DNA from: Stutzerimonas kirkiae
GTDB lineage: Bacteria; Pseudomonadota; Gammaproteobacteria; Pseudomonadales; Pseudomonadaceae
NCBI RefSeq assembly: GCF_004327335.1
Contig: NZ_QJUO01000009.1
Span: 1 to 64,000, forward strand
Direction of reading: 5' to 3'
DNA: 64,000 nucleotides
The translations under genes and the position numbers were made by a program. Of the stretch, positions 20,801-24,565 are shown one piece after another (within the stretch, counting starts at the first letter, position 1; every line of letters starts with the position of its first letter). Below the pieces are notes generated by a model, which was given only the letters and a program-made list of their open reading frames with translations, made no database searches and was not told the origin of the DNA.

Positions 20801-21575
20801 CGGTAGGCAACTCCAGCGGTACGTGCTCGCCGCCCAGCTTGTCACGCCAGTAGACCAGTTGCCGATCCTGCTCGCCCGCTTCCAGCCAGCTGCGTTGCCA
20901 TAAAGCATAGTCGCGGTACTGGATCGGCAAGTGCTGCAGAGCGGCTTCAGTAGCACTGCTGGCGGCATCGTAGAACTGGATGAATTCGTCGATCAACACA
21001 TTGTAGGACCAGCCATCGGCGACGATATGGTGCAATGTCAGCAACAGAACATGCTCCTGAGCGGCCAGTTTCAGCAAGTGCACACGCAGCAGTGGGCCAC
21101 GGGTCAGGTCAAAAGGCGCCAGGGCCTCGTCATCTGCGAGTATGCGGACCTGATCTTCGCGCTCACTAGCTTCGACGGCACTCAGGTCATGCTGAGCGAT
21201 GGCCACCGCGAACGGCTCGACAATATGCTGACGGGCAAGGCCATCCTGTTCACTGAACCGGCTACGCAAGGTTTCATGCCGGGCCACCAGACCATCGAAG
21301 GCATGCTGCAAGGCAGCTCGGTCCAGCTCGCCCTTCAGACGCACGGCCATAGGCAGGTTGTAAGCGGCACTCTGCGGATCGAGTTGCCAGAGGAACCACA
21401 TGCGTTGTTGGGCATAGGAGAGCCCATCGCGCTCCTCACAAGCCACATTGGCGGGTATCGGGAACAGCGAAAAGTCGACGCCTTCCTCACACAGGCCCTC
21501 CAGGAAAAGACGACGTTTCTCCGAGGGCAACTCAATGAAACGGCGGGCGAGTTTCTGTGCGTTTTCGGCGTTCAT
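2805..21575 (-). CDS. Five-module NRPS of a pyoverdine-type peptide side chain (6256 aa)
   Basis: The domain order is C-A-T, C-A-T-E, C-A-T, C-A-T-E, C-A-T. C active sites read HHIVADGWS (near 21020), HHIVSDGWS (17855), HHILMDGWS (13320), HHIVSDGWS (10165) and HHILMDGWS (5585). The third and fifth are of the DCL kind and follow epimerases whose HHLVVDG motifs lie near 14720 and 6995. My reading of the eight-residue A pockets is DLWNNALT, DLWNNALT, DAENIGAV, DGEICGGV and DVWHVSLI. The last is a standard serine code. The first two resemble Ala/Gly codes such as DLFNNALT. The third and fourth carry Glu at position 239, as pockets for Orn/Lys-type residues do. The inferred order is L-X, D-X, L-basic, D-basic, L-Ser. 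An upstream in-frame start at 21641 is ruled out because it lies inside the iron-starvation promoter. ATG 21575 has AAGGA nine bases before it and gives MNAENAQKLARRFIELPSEK, a PvdI-like N terminus. There is no C-terminal thioesterase, since the chain passes to the next gene. Confidence 0.93.
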   Translation of the reverse strand: MNAENAQKLARRFIELPSEKRRLFLEGLCEEGVDFSLFPIPANVACEERDGLSYAQQRMWFLWQLDPQSAAYNLPMAVRLKGELDRAALQHAFDGLVARHETLRSRFSEQDGLARQHIVEPFAVAIAQHDLSAVEASEREDQVRILADDEALAPFDLTRGPLLRVHLLKLAAQEHVLLLTLHHIVADGWSYNVLIDEFIQFYDAASSATEAALQHLPIQYRDYALWQRSWLEAGEQDRQLVYWRDKLGGEHVPLELPTDHPRPLTPSYRGARHEFEVEPVLAECLRIFAREQGVTLFMVLLAAFKVLLYRYSGQSAIRVGVPVANRNRAEVEGLIGCFINTQVLHTEIDPLIDVRELLQRVKETALGAQAHQDLPFERLVEALDLDRSLSHSPLFQVLFNHQSHVADTSVIKGQSSLTLAALQRESRIAQFDLTLDTYEQGDHLYAAFGYATDLFDEPTIERMAGHWRNLLEGIVQYPQRSISELPLLSWEEHRQIVYHWNRIEANYPRDQCIHALIEEQAAKTPDSIAVLFGDQELTYRQLNQRANQLARKLRELGVGPEVLVGIAVERSLEIVIGLLAILKTGGAYVPLDPEYPQQRLAYMLEDSQALLLLSQSSLLPRLPQDTSADILLLDQLKLESYSSENTAATVTPEGLAYSIYTSGSTGRPKGVLIEHRNVAALIGWAHTVYSRESFQGVLASTSICFDLSVWELFVTLAAGGYVVLANNALELPLLAAKERVHLINTVPSAIKALYETGQLPETVHTINLAGEPLKQSLVDDLYRSAHVQKVYDLYGPSEDTTYSTYTLREKDGQANIGRPISNSAVYLIDESVHPVPIGSAGELCLSGAGLTRGYLRRPALTAEKFLPNPFDESEQGGGRLYRTGDLARYRPDGVIEYVGRIDHQVKVRGFRIELGEIEAKLQEHAAVREAVVIDIDGPGGKQLAAYLVLATGQSAEPDQQNILLITLREHLKAVLPDYMVPTHLLFLDALPLTPNGKLDRKALPKPDTNLLQKAYVAPHSELEQHIADIWADVLGIERVGLSDNFFALGGHSLLATRVISRIRQTLDIELPLRSLFEAVDLSGFVAQAGKNKRSKRSAFEKADRSQPLALSYAQQRQWFLWQLEPQGAAYNIPAALRLKGTLDIEALHHGFESLIVRHETLRTTFRQEGDQAIQIIHPSIAFALEVETVSQASEENILVWVEAEANQPFDLVQGPLLRVRLLRLAENDHVLLLTLHHIVSDGWSMPVMVDELVQLYEGYSTGREVKLPELPAQYADYAIWQRQWMAAGEQERQLAYWKAQLGDEQPVLELPTDHPRPAMQSYSGSSLNIGLDSDQVCSLRQLAQQQGVTLFMLLLASFQTLLHRYSGQCDIRVGVPIANRTRAETERLIGFFVNTQVLKAEFDLGTTFRELLQQVKHTALEAQAHQDLPFEKLVEALQPQRSLSHSPLFQVMFNHQAQVRGEGHTLPGLKVESLVWDRHAAQFDLTLDTFESEDGLRAALTYATDLFEHDTVERLAAHWKNLLSAIIQNPQQRISELPLLSEEEYQRTVHGWNSTRASYPSDRCIHQLIEAQSEKTPHSVAVIFGDQELTYQQLNQRSNQLAHKLGELGVGPDVLVGIAVERSPEMVVGLLAILKAGGAYVPLDPEYPQERLNYMLEDSGAILLLSQSALQARLPLETRASTLMLDQLSLEGYPSDNPVCLASPENLAYSIYTSGSTGRPKGVLIEHRNAAALIGWARMLYSREELQGVLASTSICFDLSVWELFVTLSAGGYVVLASNALELPLLVAKERVRLVNTVPSVIQALCEAGQLPDTVRTINLAGEALKQSLVDELYRAGHVQQVYDLYGPSEDTTYSTCTLRVENGRANIGRPISNGTAYLLDGSGLPVAIGCVAELCLAGAGLARGYLGRPALTAEKFLPNPYDGSEKGGGRLYRTGDLARYRADGVIEYAGRIDHQVKVRGFRIELGEVEARLLEQEAVLEAVVLAQEALGGQQLVGHIVPSAGEVLEDLDAQSTLRDRIKEQLKASLPDYMVPAYLLFLREMPLTPNGKLDRKALPMPDISLLQQKYVAPRSELQQSIAAIWAEVLKVEQVGLTDNFFELGGDSIISIQVVSRARQAGISFTAKDLFQRQTVLELAVVARMFVGQQIDQGPVTGEMSLTPIQRSFFEVEVPERYHWNQSVLLKPAERLVPERLGAALNVLVEHHDALRLRFTEKERNWTARFEGKSDGELLWQRDLSDIGGLEVLCNEAQASLSLEQGPLLRALLVNLPKGQQRLLLVIHHLVVDGISWRIVLEDLQTAYQQLSQGRGPELPSKTSSLQTWAEHLIALAASPMLEQELAYWQNQLQDCSDDLPCDHPDGGRQYRHAVAVSSHLDRDWTRRLLQDAPAAYRTQVNDLLLTALARVICHWTGQPSALIRLEGHGREDLFEGLDTTRTLGWFTSMYPLRLALARDEASSLKTVKEQLRAVPNKGLGYGLLRHLGKETVRQALQRLPRGEIVFNYLGQFDQSFDVRAGLFMPADESGGRSQSGEAPLDGLLSINGQVYGGELSLGWTFSREVFDEETVQRLADEYTEELKALIEHCTAQGSAGLTPSDFPLAGLDQAQLDALPISARDIEDIYPLSPMQQGMLFHTLYAQGGGDYINQMRVDVDGLDVERFRQAWQSVVDRHDVLRARFVTQFEQPLQVIRRQVEIPFASLDWSAQLDIQQSLDTWAEADRQQGFDLLNDPLLRLAVIRTGENSHHLIYTSHHILMDGWSSSQLLGEVLQVYAGQPGTRQPSRYRDYIDWLQKQDKASSEAFWKEQLKDLDGPTRLAQAIRQDKVDLGTGYGDHYQVLDQQQTQRLIDFARQQRVTVNTLVQAAWLLLLQRYTGQDSVTFGATVAGRPGELQGVEQQLGLFINTLSVIASPKQEQSVAQWIEQVQAQNLALREHEHTPLYEIQRWAGFGGESLFDNILVFENYPISEALQQGAPDGLSFSAVVNHEQTNYPLTLGIGLGEELSIHYSYDREHFSAESVARLGQHFGKLLDAITQQPQQALGELRLLDEQEYQRIVHEWNRTQADYPSDRCIHELIEDQVRRTPQAVAVVFEDLQLTYEQLDKKANRLAYKLIELGVCTDVLVGIAVERSPEMVIGLLAILKAGGAYVPLDPEYPRERLAYMIEDSGIGLLLIQEHLREHLPVPESVRCLGLDQAADWLEGYGEDDPARQSTCDSAAYVIFTSGSTGKPKGVTIPHGAFAMHCQAAAQRYGITGKDCMLQFASISFDAAAEQIFMSLAFGLRLVMGEVKQWSAKQLVERIQEHGVSILNVPPAYLVHVVESQDRAQIIDVRLCILGGEAWGQGVLTGAIRAPHLFNAYGPTEAVVTPMLWEADSEVFDGYAPIGRPVGRRCAYVLDEGLSPLPLSVSGELHLGGEGLGRGYHERPALTAERFIPDPFDSSEQGGGRLYRTGDLTRYRTGGVIEYAGRIDHQVKIRGFRIELGEIEAQLQAHEAVREAVVIDIEEAIGKQLAAYLVTDTDLSNDPDWQATLRSTLRDYLKESLPDYMVPAHLVFLEAMPLTPNGKLDRKALPKPDASQLQQEYVAPRSELEQRIASIWAEVLKVEQVGLSDNFFELGGHSLLATQVISRLRQALDIELPLRTLFETRDLADFARQVGQGKAVQVPALVRMDRSQPLVLSYAQQRQWFLWQLEPESSAYHLPTVVSLKGALDIEALQRSFESLIQRHESLRTTFRQEGEQAIQVVHPRMAFTLAQERLEAADEVLIRTKVEAEVDRPFDLEPGPLLRVKLLRLSEDEHMLILTLHHIVSDGWSSPIMVDELVRFYEGYSQGREVELPELPIQYADYAIWQRSWMEAGEQERQLAYWKAQLGDEQPVLELPTDRTRPAILSQEGAGLSIELNNELAQSLKQLAQQQGVTLFMLLLASFQALLHRYSGQNDIRVGVPIANRNCVETERLIGFFVNTQVLKAEFELQMSFSELLRQVKRTALEAQAHQDLPFEQLVEALQPERSLSHSPLFQVMYNHQAQVKGGSRVLPGLKLASLEWSSHTSHFDLTLDTFEHEAGIGASLNYATALFDEQTIARLARHWLNLLQGIVKTPSQRIAELPMLAEVERRAILEQWDNTHAGYPGNRYVHQLIEDQVRQAPNAVAVIFNDQPLTYRELDAQANRLAHKLIEMGVGPEVRVAIAMRRSAEIMVAFLAVLKAGGAYVPLDVAHPRERLLYMMEDCKATLVLTQSDLLDVLAIPQGLAAVLVDKGDAWSGYPNSAPVVAIAEDNLAYVIYTSGSTGQPKGVAVSHGPLVAHIQAIADLYETGPADCELHFMSFAFDGSHEGWMPALAKGARVLIRDDSLWLPEYTYAQMHQHNVTIGIFPPVYLQQLAEHAAREGNPPTTRIYCFGGDAVPQASYELARKALRPDYIVNGYGPTETVVTPLLWKAGKSEHCGAAYAPIGRLVGRRRGYVLGSDLSLLPAGFTGELYLGGHGVARGYLDRPGFTAERFVPDPFGDGERVYRSGDLTRTRADGIVDYLGRIDYQVKIRGFRIELGEIEARLQDHEAVRESVVIDIEGPSGKQLAAYLVTDTDLSNDREQQATLRTVLRDYLKESLPDYMVPAHLVFLDKLPLTPNGKLDRKALPEPDASQLQQEYVAPQSELEQRIAAIWADVLKVERVGLTDNFFELGGDSIISIQVVSRARQMGIGFTPKELFQHQTVQGLASVAKRGEEGGLRIDQGPVTGEALLLPIHQSFFEEDIPQRHHWNQALLLKPGRALNAEYLEQAIQALVVHHDALRLSFIQDANQVWTAHYRPVSEQQPILWQSSVQNEAQLEALCTEAQGSLNLQDGPLIRAVLASLADGSQRLLLAIHHLVVDGVSWRILMEDLQTAYGQLTSAQAIKLPAKTSSTKAWAEHLQTYANSEVLQQELGYWKDQLADANADLPCDNSAGSLQGLYAASVHTHLDQAYTRQLLQQAPAAYRTQVNDLLLTALARVIARWTQQDDVLIQLEGHGREDLFEDIDLSRTLGWFTSVFPVKLSPQAELPTSIKTIKEQLRAVPNKGIGFGALRYLGGETAKRALSDLPEPRITFNYLGQFDGSFGEGENTSAFLIPAVESSGASQSAQTPLGNWLSINGQVYGGELRLDWSFSQEMYKEETIQRLAQEYAEELEALIAHCAAKNTFGLTPSDVPLAGLSQPQLEVLPIPAQDIEDIYPLSPMQQGMLFHTLYAQGDGDYINQMRVDVEGLDVERFRQAWQAVVNRHDALRASFITQFEQPLQVIRKQVEIPFVSLDWRSQSDLESSLDTWAEADRQQGFDLLNDPLLRLAVIRTGENSHQLVYTSHHILMDGWSNSQSLGEVLQAYAGVQANPQAGRYRDYIEWLQKQDKGQDEAFWRNQFGELQEPTRLAQAIRQDKADLGTGYGEHYQVLGQSQTRQLSEFARQQRVTVNTLVQATWLLLLQRYTGQDGVTFGATVAGRPAELKGVEQQLGLFINTLPVIASPKPEQSVAQWLEQVQAQNLALREHEHTPLYEVQRWAGFGGEALFDNILVFENYPISDALQQGAPDGLKFGAVASQEQTNYPLTLAIGLGNELSIHYSYDHEHFSTATVQKIAEHFGNLFEALTQQPQQLLGELPLLSKEEQQQIIHDWNRTEASYPSDQCIHQLIEIQADRTPDAVAVIFGDQELTYRELNRKANQLAYKLQALGVGPDVLVGIAMERSLEMVVGLLAILKAGGAYVPLDPEYPRERLAYMIEDSGIQLLLSQGHLQNQLPVPSHVQRLDLDQGNDWQGYSEATPANFTQPENLAYVIYTSGSTGRPKGAANSHAGLVNRLNWMQKAYELGAVDTVLQKTPFSFDVSVWEFFWPLITGARLAVAQPGDHRDPARLIETIHRHKVTTLHFVPSMLQAFMTNEQVESCTSIKRIVCSGEALPADLVQQTLARLPEVGLFNLYGPTEAAIDVTHWTCRPEDQSSIPIGQPIDNLKTHILTGSLSPVGQHVGGELYLGGVGLARGYHQRPALTAERFIPDPFDNSEQGGGRLYRTGDLARYRADGVIEYAGRIDHQVKIRGFRIELGEIETRLQEHEAIREAVVIDIEGPSGKQLAAYLVTDTDLADDPERQAALRGTLREHLKVSLPDYMVPAHLVFLETLPLTPNGKLDRKALPKPDTSQLQQKYVAPRSELEQQVASIWADVLKVEKVGLTDNFFELGGHSLLAVQVISQVNAQLGIDLPLQLIFESPSLSDFSMNLKNYGLVLSEAGLSDIEKLMNEMAEA
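3371..4255 (-). repeat. Near-identical A-domain segment, copy 2 (module 5 of first NRPS)
   Basis: This is the partner of the 1-885 block and has the same orientation and frame. The flanking C domains differ: module 5 has a DCL domain after an epimerase, while the other gene starts with an LCL domain. The similarity is therefore confined to the A domain and reflects recent duplication or gene conversion rather than whole-module duplication. Confidence 0.9.
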
Positions 21576-21630
21576 GTATTCGTTCCTTGCTGATCGGCGC
21601 ATGGCCCTGGAGCCTGTCGTATCAGCAAGA

Positions 21631-21654
21631 ACGAAATTCATGCGGTGTTATTTA
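21631..21654 (-). promoter_or_regulatory. PvdS-dependent (iron-starvation box) promoter of the NRPS operon
   Basis: On the minus strand the site reads TAAAT, 16 bases, CGT, a perfect match to the PvdS consensus TAAAT-N16/17-CGT. CGT is 56 bases before the ATG at 21575. The site overlaps the longer possible reading frame from 21641 and so fixes the start downstream. Confidence 0.85.
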
Positions 21655-21739
21655 GACGTCTCAGCCACTTCCGCAGCAAGCATTTCTCTTTGCGAAAAAA
21701 CAGTCGCGGCACAAATACAGGCACAAAGGAAAACCCTAC

Positions 21740-21781
21740 AAAAACGTGCTGATTGCCACAGCCCCTGGCCGAGCAATCAGC
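21740..21781 (-). terminator. Intrinsic terminator of the glycosyltransferase gene
   Basis: The arms GCTGATTGC and GCAATCAGC pair across a 16-base loop. Reading the minus strand, they are followed by ACG and five T residues. The site lies just past the glycosyltransferase stop and separates it from the NRPS promoter. Confidence 0.65.
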
Positions 21782-21796
21782 GTGATATCCAGGGAC

Positions 21797-23191
21797 TCAG
21801 ACGGAATGCTTCTGGTGAAAATGCGTACCCCAGACCTTTCGCTCTACGGAACCCAGATTGCATTCAGCAGAGAGGAAACGCTCGATAAATTCAAGCCCAG
21901 CCAGGCAATCGGCTTGCTGTCGGAAATGGACTTGCATGCGTTTAGCTGCAGCACTGTATTGCTCTCCTTGTACCTCTTTCAATAAATCCAGAACCATTGC
22001 CGAAGTGACCTTGGTAAAATCTCCGCGTACCCCCATACCGTGGTGGACCAACCGTGCCGCATTGCCCAAACCGTCGTTACAGTACGGAAAAGCAATAACT
22101 GGCACACCGAAATAGCACGCCTCTCGAGTAGAACTGAACCCGGCATGGGTGATGAATATATCCGCCCGCTCCAACACTTCCAATTGGGGAACCTTTTTGA
22201 CCAGGCGGATTCTTTCGGGCAGTTCCCCAAAACTCTCAATATCGGCGACATTACCAACCTGGACGATAGCCTGCAGATTTTCATGCTGTCGCAATGCCTC
22301 AATCACGGATACGAAAAGACCGCGGCCATTCCGGAACCATTCACTGTAAGTTCCCAGGGAGCAATAAACCAACGGCTTGCTCCGATCGAGATCACTCCAG
22401 TCGAATTCACCATCGCTGCGGGCTGTATCCACACAAGCACCGATATACGTCCGGTCATTGGACGCGACGAGTTGGGGAAAATCCAACTCCCTGGGAGCCA
22501 CTACCAGTTCAGGCACGATCAGACGCGGCCCATATTCACCCCAGCGCAGGATCCCGCCCAACTGGCGTATCCGCTTAACGCCACTGGCTTGTGGCGGTAA
22601 TGCATAAAATAGGGGAAATAACTTTTCATACATGAACAGATTGAAACGCGCCTTCAGGATGCAACGGCTCCAGGCGAACAGGTTGCGCAGGCGCACTTGC
22701 CAGCGCTCAGGATCTCCAGCGGGGATATCGGAAAATACCGGAGGCACCTGAAGGTTGAAGTAAGCCGCCAGGGTCGTACTAAAGGAAATCATGGGGACAC
22801 CACTGCGCAGAGGCAGCTCGGCATAAGGCCAGATCAGAGGATCGAAGAGCACTAGTGCCGGATCGATCTCCGCAAATCTGGCCACACTGCGCTCCAGCAG
22901 AGCGCGCAATTCTCGTCGGTAGTAGCGAATGACCTTGCGGGTACGCCGCCAACGGCCAATAGCTCCAGGCTCAGGCTGCCCCTCCGGTGTTTTGATGAAC
23001 TCCGGTTCAGGGACTTCTAGGCGTTCATAGTCGAACCCCTGAGCCTGCACATGTTCCTCGAAACGCTCCGGTCCACCATAAAGAATTCTATATCCCTGCT
23101 CCCGCAGACGGCGTGCCAGGGTGAAACTGGCGTTGTAGGCACTCGTTTCAGGCAGCAGCATAAAGAGGATCAGTGGGTTGTTCTGGCTCAT
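21797..23191 (-). CDS. GT1/MGT-family glycosyltransferase in the siderophore locus
   Basis: This protein of 464 aa has the two-domain look of UDP-sugar dependent GT1 enzymes (the family of RhlB and macrolide glycosyltransferases). The N-terminal half starts with ILFMLLPETSAYNASFTLARR. The C-terminal half has LVYCSLGTYSE and then a donor-binding stretch THAGFSSTREACYFGVPVIA followed by NAARLVHHGMG, matching the HxG..S..EAL.FGVP...NA pattern of the family. There is no signal peptide or membrane span, so it should act in the cytoplasm. ATG 23191 is preceded by TAGGAG. A PvdS-type box lies 32 bases upstream and a terminator follows the gene, so it is a single iron-regulated unit. By inference it adds a sugar to the siderophore or a precursor. 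The acceptor and donor are not visible from sequence, and glycosylation of a lipid or another metabolite remains possible. Confidence 0.82.
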   Translation of the reverse strand: MSQNNPLILFMLLPETSAYNASFTLARRLREQGYRILYGGPERFEEHVQAQGFDYERLEVPEPEFIKTPEGQPEPGAIGRWRRTRKVIRYYRRELRALLERSVARFAEIDPALVLFDPLIWPYAELPLRSGVPMISFSTTLAAYFNLQVPPVFSDIPAGDPERWQVRLRNLFAWSRCILKARFNLFMYEKLFPLFYALPPQASGVKRIRQLGGILRWGEYGPRLIVPELVVAPRELDFPQLVASNDRTYIGACVDTARSDGEFDWSDLDRSKPLVYCSLGTYSEWFRNGRGLFVSVIEALRQHENLQAIVQVGNVADIESFGELPERIRLVKKVPQLEVLERADIFITHAGFSSTREACYFGVPVIAFPYCNDGLGNAARLVHHGMGVRGDFTKVTSAMVLDLLKEVQGEQYSAAAKRMQVHFRQQADCLAGLEFIERFLSAECNLGSVERKVWGTHFHQKHSV

Positions 23192-23222
23192 GCGACGCTC
23201 CTAGGGATGTCCTGGACCAGAA

Positions 23223-23246
23223 ACGAAAATCACTGATCAGTCTTTA
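23223..23246 (-). promoter_or_regulatory. PvdS-type promoter of the glycosyltransferase gene
   Basis: The minus strand reads TAAAG, 16 bases, CGT: the iron-starvation consensus with one change at the last base of the -35 element. CGT is about 31 bases before the ATG at 23191. It lies in the same intergenic region as two better boxes facing the other way. Confidence 0.6.
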
Positions 23247-23341
23247 GACAGATGGGGGAAAAAGCGCAATGTCACTATGTGATAGAGAGCGATCATCAGA
23301 GAAAACCCCACAAATCTTTCCGGTTTCATACATTCAGCAGT

Positions 23342-23366
23342 TAAATCACTAGAGCTATCATTCCGT
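23342..23366 (+). promoter_or_regulatory. Distal iron-starvation box upstream of the reductase gene
   Basis: TAAAT, 17 bases, CGT on the plus strand, an exact match to the PvdS consensus with the longer spacer. It lies 82 bases before the proximal box and may be an alternative promoter. Confidence 0.55.
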
Positions 23367-23423
23367 ATACGGCCGTAGCCGAGGGCAGAATGGCTTCTTG
23401 CAGCATTCCCTGAATACCCAGGC

Positions 23424-23447
23424 TAAATCCCGCAGCCTCCCCTGCGT
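23424..23447 (+). promoter_or_regulatory. Proximal iron-starvation box of the reductase gene
   Basis: GGCTAAATCCC followed by CGT with a 16-base spacer between TAAAT and CGT. This matches the extended PvdS -35 consensus (G/C)CTAAATCCC. Transcription should start near 23454, which makes ATG 23455 leaderless and favours ATG 23488 as the translation start. Confidence 0.8.
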
Positions 23448-23487
23448 ATTCAAAATGTCATCCACCCTGACCACGGCAGGTTTTTCC

Positions 23488-24453
23488 ATGGCATTCACGA
23501 CTTCGCTCAGGCAGCGGCTGCAATCGCTTATCCATCGCACACTTCCCGCCAGGCCTCGCAGTTATCGGGTCTTCGATCTTCGGTTGAAGGAGCGCATCCT
23601 GCTCAGCCCTTCCCTGGCGCGTTTCGTCTTCACCGGCCCGGAAGTGGCGCGGATGCGCACGCTGGCGGCGGACCAGCGGGTCAAGCTGTTCTTCCCAGTC
23701 AGCGAAGGCACACCCCCCTCCCTGCCCCTCAATGGGGACTGGCACAAGGCGTTGCGTGCCCTGGAGCCGGGACAGCGGCCGGCCATGCGTACCTATACCA
23801 TCCGCGCCTTGCGCAACGAGGCGGCCGAGGTGGATGTGGAGTTCGTGCTGCACGGCGACAACGGTCCAGCCTCGCGCTGGGCGGAGCATGCGGTGCCCGG
23901 CGACAGGTTGCAGATGGTCGCGCCCGATGCAGCCTTCGCTGGCGACCCCGGCGGCTATGAGTGGCAACCACCCGCAGGGGCCCGGCATATCCTGCTGATC
24001 GGCGACGAGACCGCGCTGCCGGCGATTGCCGGGATTCTCGAGAACCTCGCGGATGCCGGACATACGGCAGTGGTGCAAACCTTTATCGAAGTGCCCGAGC
24101 AGGCGGACCGGCGCGAGTTGGTGCGGCCAGCCAGCGCCCAGGTGGTCTGGCTGCCACGCAATGCGCACGGGCTTGGCCATGGCGAAGGCATGCAGAAGGC
24201 CGCGCGCGAGTTGGCGGTGCTACCGCTGTCGACCGCCCAGGTGGGCAAGCCCCAGCCCCTCGGCGAGGTGGATATAGAAACCCAGGTGCTCTGGGAACTG
24301 GCGCAACCGAATGACAGCGAGTTCTACGCCTGGATCGCCGGGGAGTCGGCGGCGGTGATGTCGATCCGGCGCTACCTGGTCGGCGAGCGCGGACTGGAGC
24401 GCAAGGCGATGTCTTTCATGGGCTATTGGCGCCTCGGCAGGGCTCTGGAATAG
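23488..24453 (+). CDS. Siderophore-interacting protein (FAD-dependent ferric-siderophore reductase)
   Basis: This protein of 321 aa is of the SIP/ViuB family (FAD_binding_9 plus SIP domains). These cytoplasmic flavoenzymes use NAD(P)H to reduce iron in an imported ferric siderophore and so release it. The FAD-binding RTYTIR motif is near residue 100, the nucleotide-binding GDETALPAI near 172, and the family C terminus with WIAGES and GYWRLG at the end. In-frame starts exist upstream at 23398 (TTG) and 23455, but the canonical PvdS box at 23424-23447 places transcription start at about 23454, so I chose ATG 23488, which has GGCAGG before it. It is divergent from the glycosyltransferase. P. aeruginosa pyoverdine iron release uses a periplasmic reductase (FpvG), so a PvdS-driven cytoplasmic reductase is an addition. 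It may serve this siderophore or another. Confidence 0.85.
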   Translation: MAFTTSLRQRLQSLIHRTLPARPRSYRVFDLRLKERILLSPSLARFVFTGPEVARMRTLAADQRVKLFFPVSEGTPPSLPLNGDWHKALRALEPGQRPAMRTYTIRALRNEAAEVDVEFVLHGDNGPASRWAEHAVPGDRLQMVAPDAAFAGDPGGYEWQPPAGARHILLIGDETALPAIAGILENLADAGHTAVVQTFIEVPEQADRRELVRPASAQVVWLPRNAHGLGHGEGMQKAARELAVLPLSTAQVGKPQPLGEVDIETQVLWELAQPNDSEFYAWIAGESAAVMSIRRYLVGERGLERKAMSFMGYWRLGRALE

Positions 24454-24500
24454 GGGCCTCGGCGCGTCTCGGAGAGAAAACCAGAAAAAAAGCACTTTGG

Positions 24501-24539
24501 GTCTGGATATTTTCTCAATTGAAAGCAATAATTCCAGAC
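24501..24539. promoter_or_regulatory. Inverted repeat upstream of the first Cro/CI-like gene
   Basis: GTCTGGA at 24501-24507 pairs with TCCAGAC at 24533-24539, with further matches inside. It lies 26 bases before the regulator gene and may be its operator. It differs from the palindrome in front of the next paralogue. Confidence 0.4.
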
Positions 24540-24565
24540 ATCAAGGACCTAAAAGTTGAAATGCA

